DNA of 64,000 nucleotides from positions 1,054,001 through 1,118,000 of the forward strand of contig AP026128.1 in the NCBI GenBank assembly GCA_030295235.1. The letters run 5' to 3'. Made by a program: the position numbers and the translations under genes. Numbering within the stretch: position 1 is the stretch's first letter; every line of letters starts with the position of its first letter. Origin of the DNA: Fistulifera solaris. Lineage: Eukaryota > Bacillariophyta > Bacillariophyceae > Naviculales > Stauroneidaceae. The notes beneath the pieces were generated by a model, which was not told where the DNA came from, made no database searches, and saw nothing but the letters and a program-made list of their open reading frames with translations. Below, in pieces: positions 1-10,029 of the stretch.

Positions 1-1055
1 TGAATAAACAACCAACCCGATATGAGCAATACGAACCAAAGCTTGAGGAAAAGTTCGGCATCGCCACGACGAAAAATCGGGATAGTATATGCGAGGATAC
101 TGATTATGATGCGGATTTTGTTACGACGGGGCCGGACGCGGGTCTTGAATTGGCGATACATGCAATCGGCATTGAATAGACAGTTCGCCACGAAAAAGTC
201 CCAGCTTCCGGACGTTGCATACGACATGCATGCAGAAGCAAAGTGAATCATAGCTTGATCCATTCGTCGACTCCAGTGAGTGGTTCGAGCAGCACCAGGA
301 GGAAGTGAGTGAGCATACTTCCAGTGGTAAAGAAAAGAGAAGGGGGCATGAAAGATGATACCAAAGGCGGCGGCGAGTACTGGGAGGGGCGGCAAGGCCG
401 GCATATTGTGCCATGACTGGTGAGCGAGACACCCATCTGGGACATTATAGCGATACGAAGCGTCGTTAAGGATTCCCTGTACAAGACTAGGATCGAGCCA
501 GCGACCAGTCAAGAGGAAATAAATGCAATATAGAGGGCTGGGTATCATCGTGAGAGCGTTCCATTTCTCTTGGGTGGCAGTCATTTCACGCTTGGCCATG
601 TATTGTTGCAAATCAAAGATAGGATCCTCTTTTGAGTGATAAGGAGGAATCACACGAAGCTTGGAACCTTCTTGAAAGTCAGGTCTGGGGGAATCTAGCA
701 AGACCATTTCTTCTTGCTGTTGCTGTAACTCTCCGACGGTCGAAAGAGAGCTTCCCGACGAAATGCTACCCATGTCTTCCTCGTCATCGTCGCTTGCACC
801 TTCTCGCGAAGGCAGACACAAAACATCTCCAGATGCTTTTTTATTATTCCAGCGTGCGACTAATTGTAAATCTTTCCATGAGTTTGACCGAGGCTTCTTA
901 TCCGCCGAAGGTAGACTGCGGAAAAGCCAGTAACTCACTCGACCTCTACGACGTTTCTCGTCACCGTTTGTTTCTGCATTCTGTCCTTTCCGGTCTTCGG
1001 TCGAACGGGAAGTTCTCAATCGAGGTTGTGACTGAGCAAGAGGGGCGCTTTGCAT
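1..1055 (-). CDS. CREST-like polytopic membrane protein, 3' end outside the window
   Basis: One reading frame runs without a stop from about 1150 down to base 1, so the C-terminus lies beyond the window. I place the start at the ATG at 1055; the frame stays open upstream to a stop near 1150, so the start or an upstream exon is uncertain. The first ~170 residues are charged, low-complexity and cytosol-like. From about residue 170 come hydrophobic segments: one near LTMIPSPLYCIYFLLTG, one near FGIIFHAPFSFLYHW, then DQAMIHF, and a last one ending at the window edge. The S-x3-H pattern (SFLYH), followed by an Asp at the start of a helix (RRMDQAMIHF), resembles the CREST metal-dependent hydrolases (PAQR receptors, alkaline ceramidases, Per1). 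The HxxxH motif expected near the C-terminus cannot be seen because the gene is cut. Family membership is inferred from this pattern only. Confidence 0.6.
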   Translation of the reverse strand, partial: MQSAPLAQSQPRLRTSRSTEDRKGQNAETNGDEKRRRGRVSYWLFRSLPSADKKPRSNSWKDLQLVARWNNKKASGDVLCLPSREGASDDDEEDMGSISSGSSLSTVGELQQQQEEMVLLDSPRPDFQEGSKLRVIPPYHSKEDPIFDLQQYMAKREMTATQEKWNALTMIPSPLYCIYFLLTGRWLDPSLVQGILNDASYRYNVPDGCLAHQSWHNMPALPPLPVLAAAFGIIFHAPFSFLYHWKYAHSLPPGAARTTHWSRRMDQAMIHFASACMSYATSGSWDFFVANCLFNADCMYRQFKTRVRPRRNKIRIIISILAYTIPIFRRGDAELFLKLWFVLLISGWLFI

Positions 1056-1063
1056 TCTTCGTG

Positions 1064-2533
1064 AACGATCGCCGAGCAATGCCACTGCAGTTTTCAATAG
1101 GAGCGAACAATATTGCAGATAAGGAAAGAAGTGGTTGAGTGCGGGTTGCTAGGAATCGATAGAGCAATCGCAATGATCAAACAAAGCAAAGGGAATTGCG
1201 AGGACGGTTGTCTTCAACGGTTCGCTTCTCACGCACTCCGAGAAAATGCACGAGTTTCGGCTTCGCGAAGCACAAGAAGTGCGACAACGACACAATAGGA
1301 TAATAGACGAAGATGAGAAACGAGGTGGGCAGAGGAGCTGAAGGCGAAAATGACGAGCTGGTCACACAATGCAAAAGCACGGCGCACTGGGCACTGTCTC
1401 ATAAAATGTACCAAGTTCAAACCTTCAGCTGCTTAACCAACACTTTGATCCACAGTAAAATGCGACGTGGTGTCCTGACAAATAACAGACCGCCAATTGT
1501 CGAACAAGAAAAACGCGAAACAAGACTCTGTTGTCGTAATGGTTTCAGCCAAACAAGACCCACAGAAAACACGTCACGAATCACGAGTCGCGATCGCATC
1601 GAAGTTCGCGCTTCGCGCGACCAACCTGATTCATGCGAAGACAAGCGGTGATGGCGATAGGAAGAGAAGCAGACGATGGAGAAGACGTGAAGAGAAGCGC
1701 GTTATTCTTTGCTTCTCGCTGCCCGAAAAGGAACAAAGGGCATTGCTGCAGCACCTGCGGCAATTCCTTTACGTCCATACTGTCGATGCAACGAAAATTT
1801 CGAATGCCAATCACTGTTTTGAGGTATTCTTGTGCACTTGGATGTGAGTCTACGCGCGACGAGCACTTGTCCGCTTTATGGAGACGACAAGCTAGACTTT
1901 CAAACAAAAAGACGATCCACGAGTAGATGCGGGGTTATAAGGGACGAAAGGATACCCGAGAAAGATCCGGAATCATGGTGAACGTCTGAAATTCTTTTAG
2001 CGAGAATTTTCAAACACGAACCAACCGAGCGCCGATCGTGATGCAAAGAAACAAAGCAGCACGTATCGTGCACTCACCTCCTGTCTTTTCCGCAACTGAA
2101 AACGTTGCTTGGTTGTTTTATGAGAAGACGGCAAATGAAAAATGCCGGAGAAGAAAATGCACGGGCGTGTCAAGGCTTGATGTCTCGAGAAAAATGGGTA
2201 GAAAATGTTTGTTTCGAGAAAGTGTCAAACGGATCAAGAAGCATCGAGAAAGGCGCAAAATTTTTCGCCATCCGCGTCTCGGCTGTGCGACAAAAAGTAT
2301 ACGTCTGACGTTCATACGATCACTATAGAACAAAGAGAAGATTACTTTTTTTGGAGTGAACTTTCCACATGTTTTCGAGAAGGGTCGCCGAAAGTCGGAA
2401 CGGGATCCAACAGACCGCACTTCATTCTCTTTTCGTTGACGCCGTTATTGTGGTTGTTGTCGATACCTTACAGAAGGTTGTGATGCAACCTTATCAATTA
2501 TCAAGAAACAATTCTTTCAAATAAGAGCACAGT
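1064..2533. other. Intergenic stretch, no supported gene
   Basis: About 1.5 kb between the leftward membrane-protein gene and the rightward ADP/ATP carrier. Short overlapping frames exist on both strands, up to about 116 codons, but none has a recognisable motif, a consistent start or a believable composition. It probably holds the two divergent promoters and 5' untranslated regions, and perhaps a 5' exon of the membrane protein. I see no repeat structure in it. Confidence 0.5.
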
Positions 2534-3445
2534 ATGTCAGAAGCATCAAGGGGGGATGACACAGCATCGTCATCGAAGAAAAAAGCGAGCTGGAAAGATT
2601 CACTGGCGGGCGGAGCTGCTGGCGCCTTTTCTCGATCTGTGATGGCACCAGTAGAACGCGTCAAGTTACTGATGCAGTTACGTGATAGAAATCTTCCGTC
2701 TCGAACAGCTTGGCAGACTGCCAAAGAAGTGTATGTAGAACAGGGCTTTCTGTCGTTTTGGAGAGGGAATTTTCCGAATGTTTGTCGGGTGGCAGGAACG
2801 GCTGCCATCAATTTTTCGGCTCTGCAAATCTATAAACCCCTCGTAGCACAGCGATTACCGAAATCGTGGGACAGACAGCATATTTGGACAGGATTTTTGT
2901 CGGGCGGTTTGGCGGGGGCAACATCGACTACTTTACTTTACCCGATGGAGTTTGTGCGCACGCGTCTGGCGATGGACAAGGGCCGAAATACCGCCGAGCG
3001 TCTTTACAAAGGAACGTGGGATGTCATACAGAAAATTGGAAGGACAGATGGTATCGCTGGTTTCTTTCAGGGTTATGGAATAGCTCTGGCGGGTGGCGTT
3101 TTTTATCGAGTGATGTATTTGGGAGGTTACGACGCTTTGAAGAGTGAATTTGTGATCCGTGAATATGAACTATCATGGGGAGAACGACTTGTATTAGCAC
3201 AGAGCGTCAGTTTAACTGCAGGGACTCTAGCCTACCCATTTGATTCAGTCCGGCGACGAATGATGATGCAAGCAGGCATGTTGAAATCCGAAAGACGATA
3301 TCGCAATTCGTTTCACTGTTTTCGAACAGTGCTGAGTCAAGAGGGAGTACGAGGCTTCTTTTTGGGAATAGGGCCGAATCTACTGCGTTCCATAGGCGGA
3401 GCGTTACTGCTTGTCGGCTACGACAGAGTTCGATCTATACTTTAG
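2534..3445 (+). CDS. AAC: Mitochondrial ADP/ATP carrier
   Basis: A 303-residue, intron-free member of the mitochondrial carrier family, which exchanges matrix ATP for cytosolic ADP across the inner mitochondrial membrane. The three ~100-residue repeats each carry the carrier signature PxD/ExxK/R: PVERVK near residue 40, YPMEFVR near 140 and YPFDSVRRRMMM near 235. RRRMMM in the third repeat is the diagnostic nucleotide-carrier motif that separates ADP/ATP carriers from other carriers. Length is normal for the family (about 300). There is no N-terminal signal or transit peptide, so a mitochondrial rather than plastid location is expected. The first signature has V instead of the usual L or M. 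The stop lies only 26 bp from the stop of the convergent UFD1-like gene, so the two 3' untranslated regions must overlap. Confidence 0.9.
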   Translation: MSEASRGDDTASSSKKKASWKDSLAGGAAGAFSRSVMAPVERVKLLMQLRDRNLPSRTAWQTAKEVYVEQGFLSFWRGNFPNVCRVAGTAAINFSALQIYKPLVAQRLPKSWDRQHIWTGFLSGGLAGATSTTLLYPMEFVRTRLAMDKGRNTAERLYKGTWDVIQKIGRTDGIAGFFQGYGIALAGGVFYRVMYLGGYDALKSEFVIREYELSWGERLVLAQSVSLTAGTLAYPFDSVRRRMMMQAGMLKSERRYRNSFHCFRTVLSQEGVRGFFLGIGPNLLRSIGGALLLVGYDRVRSIL

Positions 3446-3471
3446 CTCGTCAAACAATTTTTTAGTTGAAA

Positions 3472-4386
3472 TTAATCTTCTTTACTTTCTTTCAACTTCT
3501 TCAAATTCTCTTTCTTTTCCTTCATGTCTTCACGGGAAGGTAAGAAATCGGTAGCAATATCGCAATCTTGAACTTTGACCATGGGTTGCTTTTCACCTCT
3601 GGGTGCCGCTCGCAATTCTACGACATCAAACCAGTAACGCTTTTTGAGAAAGTCGAAAGCAATCGTGGATCCTTGTGTCAATGCCGAATAATGACGCAAT
3701 TCGGTTTCCAAGACGGCTTGCGGGTTGGGAATTTCTTTCGTAAACGATTTGCTGTGCGGTCGCAATCTCGCCAGCGATCCTGGAGCAACGGTTTGTATCA
3801 AATCTACTTGGACGATGTCAAACGGCCGCAATCCCAAGGCCCGAAACATCCAGAGAGGCAAAAATACATAGTTGGTGGGAGCCCGGAAATCCAAAGGCCC
3901 ACCGACTACTTTGTCCAGCGCCTTCAATGGTTGATAGGGAGTGATAGCGTCCTCTCCATAATCTTTGTAAGGCACTCGTGCGCTCGTGACACCTTCAATA
4001 CGCGATACCGAGTACAACCAAGGTACATCGGCATCATTCAAGGCAATCGCTGGCCAAAAGTTGGACGGTAAACTCATTTTATCTCCGGTTTGCACGTGAC
4101 CATGTGAAAATATGCCCATGGCTGGATCGAAGCGATCATCGAGCGGCAGCGCTAGTAAGCGACGATGCCGTACCGCTTGTGCCTGATTTTCGGAAGTCGC
4201 AATCCAGTGCGCATTGTAATCGGAAACGGACTGTTCGAGATTCGCCATATCTTGTGCTTTTTGCCAGCGTTGTGTGAACATTCCCAACAGCGATGATGGC
4301 GATGTCGACGACGCGACCGAAAACGGTGTCGTTATCAGTATCCATAAGCCGCATTGGAGATTCAAAAGACGATTGATTATCCTCAT
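3472..4386 (-). CDS. sUFD1: UFD1-like protein with signal peptide, candidate SELMA component
   Basis: A 304-residue UFD1-domain protein. The UFD1 fold covers about residues 95-285: GDKMSLPSNFW, the FLPLWMFRALGL block (family FLPxWMM), the LRPHSKSF block (family LQPHSxxF), NPQAVLE, and DCDIATDF near the end. UFD1 with NPL4 is the ubiquitin-binding adaptor of the CDC48/p97 ATPase. Unlike cytosolic UFD1, this one starts with a hydrophobic signal peptide (about residues 1-26, ILITTPFSVAS), followed by ~65 residues that could be a transit peptide. The residue after the likely cleavage site is Ser, not Phe, which in diatoms predicts retention in the periplastidal compartment, where the ERAD-derived SELMA translocon works. 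The C-terminus (KESKED) is highly charged and has no KDEL signal. The family call is firm; the compartment is inference from the presequence. Divergent from the kinesin gene. Confidence 0.85.
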   Translation of the reverse strand: MRIINRLLNLQCGLWILITTPFSVASSTSPSSLLGMFTQRWQKAQDMANLEQSVSDYNAHWIATSENQAQAVRHRRLLALPLDDRFDPAMGIFSHGHVQTGDKMSLPSNFWPAIALNDADVPWLYSVSRIEGVTSARVPYKDYGEDAITPYQPLKALDKVVGGPLDFRAPTNYVFLPLWMFRALGLRPFDIVQVDLIQTVAPGSLARLRPHSKSFTKEIPNPQAVLETELRHYSALTQGSTIAFDFLKKRYWFDVVELRAAPRGEKQPMVKVQDCDIATDFLPSREDMKEKKENLKKLKESKED

Positions 4387-4828
4387 GACAGACTATATAA
4401 GGTTATTGTTGAGTGAAACAAATATAAAGGGTGGATCGAAATTCGAAACATCAACAATTGTAAAATAAGCAAGGCGCTTGACCGATTTTTATGCTTTTTA
4501 TGATGCTCGCTTTATCTCGCGTTGCCGCATTTTGCCGCGTGGAGGGAAATACCGATGGAACGTTTCCCGATCAGGGATAAGTTTACCGTATTAACTATGG
4601 ACCAAAGTGAAGGCGACATTTACCACGACTACATTTCAGTCACGAATGATGCTATCCCTAACACTAAAACTTTCTCTCAATCTTCGCGTCGCGGTCTTTT
4701 CGCTTTTTTTTTGTCGAGATGATGTGCTGCAAAATAAAGGTCGCAATGACCAGAAACGACTTGAGGAGTAATATTCATGGGTTAGAAACAAAAAATAGAA
4801 GTACAAGTAGAATCAGTCACTGCAAATC
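4387..4828. promoter_or_regulatory. Divergent promoter region between UFD1-like and kinesin genes
   Basis: A gap of 442 bp between two divergent start codons must contain both promoters. A 66-codon frame at 4522-4722 has no family features and I treat it as chance. I cannot point to a defined TATA or initiator element. Confidence 0.4.
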
Positions 4829-6754
4829 ATGCCAGAAGGAGTTGAAGAAGAACGGAAGAAACACGTCGAAGTGTGCGTCCGGATTCGACCGTTAGTCATC
4901 ACGTCGGAATCGAGCAGCTCCTTTTTCCAGGGCAAACAACAATCTGCTGGACCGACCTCACCGGCTCCCGCTGATCTCGGCACGCCTTCCAAATCACGAA
5001 AAAGTTTTCTTCGGAAACCACAAATACCGAGACCTTGGGGAAAAGCGAAAACACCGGACGAAAAAAACAACGGCAAACCACCGTCCCCCGCTGTCTACGC
5101 CTGGAAGACCATTTCCGATGATACCGCTACACAAAGTGTCGATTTAGTACCCGGTCGAACGCACACTTATACTCTCGATCACGTGTATGGACCCGAAGCC
5201 ACTACCGAAGCCTTGTTTGATCGTTCGGTGCTCGGTCTCGTGCACGCGGCGATGGATGGCTATCACACGTCGGTCTTGGCGTATGGACAAACGAGCACCG
5301 GCAAAACGTTCACCATGACGGGGACACCCAATCATCCGGGTTTGATTCCTTTGTCCATACAGGAATGTTTCAAATATTTGAAACATCGGAAACAGGGACG
5401 AGAGTATTTATTGCGTGTCAGTTATTTGGAAGTGTACAAAGAACACATCCGTGACTTACTGGCGGCGTCGGCAGTTCCCATTCGTCTGTTTGATAGTAAT
5501 GATGGGCTTGTTATAAAAGGATTGCAAGAAGAAGTGGTCACATCACCGGAAGAGGTTTTTGCTTTGTTAGAAGAGGGGGAAGCACGACGACAAGTGGGAG
5601 CTACCAGTATGAATCAACATTCGAGTCGATCGCATGTGTTGTTGCGGCTTTGGATTGAAAGTCGCGCCGAAAATGAACCACACGGGAGTGTTCGTATCTC
5701 CAGTCTTTCGTTGGTCGATCTGGCGGGTAGTGAGTCAGTGCGATTGACGGGAAGCAGTGAGCGCCGCGAGGAGGGTCATTACATCAACAAGTCACTCATG
5801 ACGTTGGGACAGGTTGTGTATGCGCTCTCTGAAACCGATGACGAGACCAAACGAAAGCACGTTCCATATCGTGACAGCAAGTTAACACGGCTGTTGCAAC
5901 CAAGTTTGTCGGGGAGTGCACAAGTTGTGTTGCTATGTTGTATTTCTCCCATTGCGTCGCATCTAGAAGAATCTCACAATACATTTAAATTCGCGTGTCG
6001 AGCCAAGAAAATACCTCAGAAGGCAAAAATACAAGAAGTGAAGGATGAGAAAACCATGTTGGCGGCATATATTGAGGAAATCGAGGATTTGAAACAGCAA
6101 CTGCAAGAAGCGCGAGAGCAGCAAGAAGAATTTCGCCGGCTCATGGAAAGTGGTGGCGTTTCCACGGGTTCGACCGACACTGTCTCTGACGAGGAAGTCC
6201 AAGAACTTGTTAACGCCATTTCAACAATGGAGCGATTGATTTTGAAAAGCAGTACAATCTCAACGCCAAGAGCAAAACCGGGGGACTTTTTCGATTTATC
6301 CGATGGGCAGGGAGATAACGATGATGATCTGGTCGACGATCTCATGGCCTACGCAAGTAATCCGACCACACCGAATGGGGCGATATCCGCAAAATCGAGC
6401 TTTGCTGATCCACCTGGAGAATCTCCTGCTTCTAACGCGGATATACAGATGGAATTAGAAAGAATACAGGGGTTATTGGGTTCTGTTTTGAAGAAGCGAA
6501 TATCTGGTGGGGCGGAGAACGCCGAACTCGAAATGCTTCGGAAGCAATTGCAAAAACAGCAACAAGCGACGAATCTCGGAAAAGCAGACTCTACTTTCCT
6601 ACAAGCACAATTGGATGAAAAGAACAAGCTGTTGATGGAAGTCTCGAAGATGCTTGAGATCTTGGAAGAAAGGCAGGCTCGATTAGAGGAAGAAAATGAT
6701 TTATTGAGACGAGAAATAGCATTGTTGCGACGGCAGCCAAAGGCTGAACCTTAG
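4829..6754 (+). CDS. Kinesin motor protein
   Basis: A 641-residue kinesin with an N-terminal motor, which hydrolyses ATP to move along microtubules. The motor begins at VEVCVRIRPL (residue 13). The P-loop GQTSTGKTFTMTG is near 152, switch I is NQHSSRSH, switch II is SLVDLAGSES, and HVPYRDSKLTRLL follows. The motor ends near residue 395. After it comes a coiled coil (IEEIEDLKQQLQEAREQQEEF), a Ser/Asp-rich linker and a second heptad region at 530-640, suggesting dimerisation. Odd for the family is an insertion of about 55 Ser/Pro/Lys-rich residues between the first strand (residue ~22) and VYAWKTISDD (~90). The canonical P-loop reads GQTGSGKT, and here the third Gly is Ser. Similar S-x-GKT loops occur in CENP-E-type kinesins, but I cannot fix the class. 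Intron-free. Confidence 0.93.
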   Translation: MPEGVEEERKKHVEVCVRIRPLVITSESSSSFFQGKQQSAGPTSPAPADLGTPSKSRKSFLRKPQIPRPWGKAKTPDEKNNGKPPSPAVYAWKTISDDTATQSVDLVPGRTHTYTLDHVYGPEATTEALFDRSVLGLVHAAMDGYHTSVLAYGQTSTGKTFTMTGTPNHPGLIPLSIQECFKYLKHRKQGREYLLRVSYLEVYKEHIRDLLAASAVPIRLFDSNDGLVIKGLQEEVVTSPEEVFALLEEGEARRQVGATSMNQHSSRSHVLLRLWIESRAENEPHGSVRISSLSLVDLAGSESVRLTGSSERREEGHYINKSLMTLGQVVYALSETDDETKRKHVPYRDSKLTRLLQPSLSGSAQVVLLCCISPIASHLEESHNTFKFACRAKKIPQKAKIQEVKDEKTMLAAYIEEIEDLKQQLQEAREQQEEFRRLMESGGVSTGSTDTVSDEEVQELVNAISTMERLILKSSTISTPRAKPGDFFDLSDGQGDNDDDLVDDLMAYASNPTTPNGAISAKSSFADPPGESPASNADIQMELERIQGLLGSVLKKRISGGAENAELEMLRKQLQKQQQATNLGKADSTFLQAQLDEKNKLLMEVSKMLEILEERQARLEEENDLLRREIALLRRQPKAEP

Positions 6755-6953
6755 GATTAAACTCTTTAGACACAAACTCAACCTTGAACACATGAGCGAT
6801 TTGCCACTAGTCGTCGACTTCGGAGATGTACAGCTCTAACCAGGGGTACAATCATCAACTCCTTTGGTGCTTTCTATCTGTTCATCGACCGGAACATACT
6901 ACATTCTCAGGAGTAAACGAGAAAAAGACTTAATTTTGTCTGACACTGTAGCA

Positions 6954-7960
6954 CTATAACTCAGCAGCTTCTTTCTTCCTTCGCTTCTTTTCCTCAGCGG
7001 CGCTAACCCAGGCTCTACCGAGTGACCAGATCCCTCTCTTTTCTATCTGTGCCCGTGTCTGTCGATCTTCCAGGATATCTTTCAGGCCAAAATACTCAGC
7101 GCCTTTTCCGCGATATATTTCAGCAAAACCTTATGCATACAGCGTGAGCATCTGTTTGCAGAACAGTGAAATAACGCTAACAATAAAAAACAGAACCTAC
7201 CAGCACCAACAAGCTCCACTGAAGCATCTTTTGGGGGCAGAGTACCCCTAAGGTTGACACCGGGATCGTCTGAACTTGAGCAATGGCTCTACCATACTGG
7301 TCCTTTCCTAAAAACGTCACTACTACTTTCTGATGGAAAAGGAGTTTCTTTGTGAACTCCTTAGCTTCCTCTGCGAACGGCTGCGATGACTGATTCTTGT
7401 TCTTGGCAAGTTCAGGTGTATCCACTCCATACAGTCGGACCTTTATTGTCTTGTCAGATAACTTTCCTTTGAGCGGTTCAACAGGTTGATTGAATATTGA
7501 AAATCCAGGATAGTGTCGAACTCGAATGGTATCTCCATCAGTGACTCGTTCGACAAAAGCGTAAATGGATCTTCTATTGGCGAAGAATTCAGCGGGAATG
7601 TCGCTGACTGTGTCAAACTGCTGCAGAGCACTGAAAGGGCCCAAAAGCTCTCGTGCAGTTGAATCTTTGTCCAGCGCAGTTGTTGTCGCTGAAGCAACAC
7701 TTGTGGGTCCAGATGCCAAAAACCCAGCCATGACTGGCAGTAAGAAACCATCTACGAAAGACCGTCGAGAGCTACATATTGTCGAAGCGTCGGGGAGGCC
7801 GGGATGGATATTTGCACGCGAATTACTGTCTAAAACGAGCGATTTCGCAATGAACGCGTAGAAAGCGAGGAACTTAGACAGTGCGAGTGCTGCTGTGAGC
7901 GGTAAAAATATTGAGGCTTACACAAAGGATCATGCGTCTTACCAGTATCGTTCTTAACAT
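6954..7960 (-). CDS. Staphylococcal-nuclease-like protein with multipart presequence (3 exons)
   Basis: Read as three exons: 7960-7943, 7872-7201 and 7129-6954, with GT-AG introns of 70 and 71 nt. The SNase domain shows VTDGDTIRVR (metal and active-site Asp/Arg), IKVRLYGVDTPE (catalytic Arg and Glu), GKDQYGRAI (second catalytic Arg), VELVGAGFAEIY, GKGAEYFG and IWSLGRAW near the C-terminus. Exon 1 supplies MLRTIL, which joins FLAFYAFIAKS to make a signal peptide. About 25 residues later comes SRRSFVDGFL followed by a hydrophobic stretch and SVASA, which looks like a twin-arginine signal. This suggests a plastid or thylakoid destination. The family includes secreted and organellar nucleases. 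The frame changes once, at a CCC run near 7262-7264; one extra C would join IAQVQTIP to GVNLRG, and the total then becomes 289 codons. The splice sites are my reading, not transcript-proven. Confidence 0.8.
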
Positions 7961-8224
7961 GTTTGCGGTAAGGCGAACGACGTTTTAAATGGAAATGAGG
8001 GAAAAGGATGAAGCCTATAGATGGCCAACAGATAGTCTTCTTTTCGGTTTGACTTCGAGCCGAGAAAATGTCAAAAAATAATGATGTCAAGTTTCAAAAA
8101 AAATGTTGTATGCCAATGACGTCATAAGCTCTGTCGGAGGGTTCATGTGACGCGCTACCATGTAAATTCTAGCTTGATCTTCAATATCAAAAGTGTTCCA
8201 GCTATTGATTCTTTAACTAGTAAG

Positions 8225-9391
8225 CTACAAATCCTCTAATCTTTCTTTAGAAACCAGAGAAGAATGGAGTTGCGACAACCTGTAGCGAATCTCTTTCACG
8301 TGAGCTCGACTTGAAAGGTCCGTGCACCATCCCCGTTTCAAAATATCCTTCAACTCGGCAGGCCACGATGCTTTTACATTCGGTATATCCACTTGCAGAT
8401 GCGCCCCCGGTAATTTTGGCTTGCGAAGGGCAACAATCTCCCAAAGCAAGATCGAAAACGAGTAAACATCCGCTTTGACGTTGTAAGGTCGCTCCAACAA
8501 CACCTCCGGACTCATATATCTTCGTGTACCGGCGCGACCCGGGAATTTGTATGTTTGGTCTAAATCATCGTGCAGCGGGAGTTCTACTGCCAATCCAAAG
8601 TCGAAGAGTTTAAGAGTACCATTTCAGACTGAAAGCCGACGTTGCTCGGCTTGAGATCCCTGTATATTATTCTTTTTCATGAAGATATTCGAGCGCTGAA
8701 GCAATATCCAAGCCGACCTTAATTTGCTCGCATAGCAAGCTATCGCCAGCAGTGACTCGTGGTCGTCGGAGCCAAAAGGGTGCCCGTTTTCGTTGTTGCT
8801 GGGCCCAGCGCTCCATTCGATCCGTTAACATTTCCGGAAGATAGTCAAATATAAGGAAGAAAGCGTCCAAACGGGGATTGCTTTTATAACTCAGCAATCC
8901 ACCCGTCGACCATCCTCGGAGTTTAATAATATTCTCGTGATCCAGTGACGAAAGAAAATGACCTTCGATGGCTAAATGTTTCGCGCGAGTTGTCAAGTGC
9001 TGTAATGTTGTTGTTTCCGTTTGCGTAGCATTCTTCATCACGTATCGATTCTTTTGTTAGCCGTCAGTTCCGAAGGCTTGAATATAGATTTGATCTCGTA
9101 CACAGCAGCGAACCCGCCGTGGTCTATTAAACTTCCGATTTCAATCTCATCCCGCTTAAAATGCGGTAATGCGCTGATTGTTCGCGAACGCCCCGACATG
9201 TATTCGGAATTCCCGAGCCGTTTGGAGACACTCTTTAACGTGCTGTCGGCTAGTTGAGCGGCTACATCTGCAGGTAATTCATAGTCCGAGTCGCTGCTTT
9301 CCGCTGAAGTGAAGGTGTCACAAGCCTGCAAGACAGCTTCTGCTTTGTTCGCAATTGCTAGTTGAGGGTTTCTTCGGACAATGAAGCGCAT
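8225..9391 (-). CDS. Protein kinase A (frame broken three times)
   Basis: A Ser/Thr or tyrosine-kinase-like catalytic domain, paralogous to the kinase gene at 27270-28554. Visible parts: glycine loop GSLIDHGGFAAVYE, the beta3 lysine in YVMKN, LDHENIIKLRGW, catalytic loop YRDLKPSNV (HRD as YRD), DFGLAVEL, GTRRYMSPEV (APE as SPE) and the subdomain IX Asp in KADVYSFSILLWE. The ATG at 9391 is the first in frame, but the frame stays open back to 9760. The frame breaks at T runs 9052-9055, 8673-8677 and 8622-8624; one added A (sense strand) at each restores alignment with the paralogue and gives 390 codons. Three breaks could mean a pseudogene, yet all key catalytic residues survive and such run errors recur across the window, so I favour a working gene. 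Unlike its paralogue it lacks an intron after DLKP. Confidence 0.7.
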
Positions 9392-10029
9392 CTTATTTGG
9401 TATTTCATTGATAAACAAGTCGAGACGGATGAATGAAGTATTGAGAACAGATGGATGGCAATTTAACGATGCTAAGAATCTCAATCGTTCTAAATTTCGA
9501 TGGATCGTTTTGTTATGACAGCCAAGTCTTATGAAGCGAATGAACTGCAGCGAACGGAGAACCTCGTTCGCGCACCGCTCCCGAGAAAAAAAGAACGCGG
9601 CGGAGAAAGCGACAAGCGACCAGTCTTGCGATGCGATTTTACTATCGAATAAAGAGAACAAAATGTGGATCTTTTCTGCGTTTGGATTTTCTCCCTCCAA
9701 CGCATCCGCGACATTCGTCTGTGCAAGCCGGCATATCAAGTTTTCGTTAACTAAAAACACCTCCTACAATTTTGAATGCACATTCAAAATTCTTGAGTAC
9801 CGTCAAAACTTGACTATATGTATTAAATGTAGATTACCTTTTCGTCTGACCTTGATCCGCTTTTACTTGAATGAGAGTGATGTCACTCCGAAATAAAACG
9901 CCTACCATACCGACCACCTTCTTGCTTCTTGCTTCTTGACAATCACGAAGCAAAACACCAATCCTTTCGCATTTCGCATCGGCTTGTGGTTGACAATTAT
10001 TCGATTCATTCTCTTTGTTATCATCTACC
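9392..10029. promoter_or_regulatory. Divergent region between kinase A and aspartate aminotransferase
   Basis: This gap of 638 bp holds both promoters. The kinase frame remains open upstream of its first ATG as far as 9760 and could be an additional 5' exon, since a pyrimidine-rich stretch ending in TTTTTAG at about 9750 could be a splice acceptor. No other gene is supported. Confidence 0.35.

Noticed and set aside
4522-4722. A 66-codon frame between UFD1-like and kinesin
   Set aside because: No motif, and it lies in the shared promoter region of two divergent genes.
8225-9391. Calling kinase A a plain pseudogene
   Set aside because: All three breaks are single bases in runs, catalytic residues are intact, and similar breaks hit clearly essential genes in this window.
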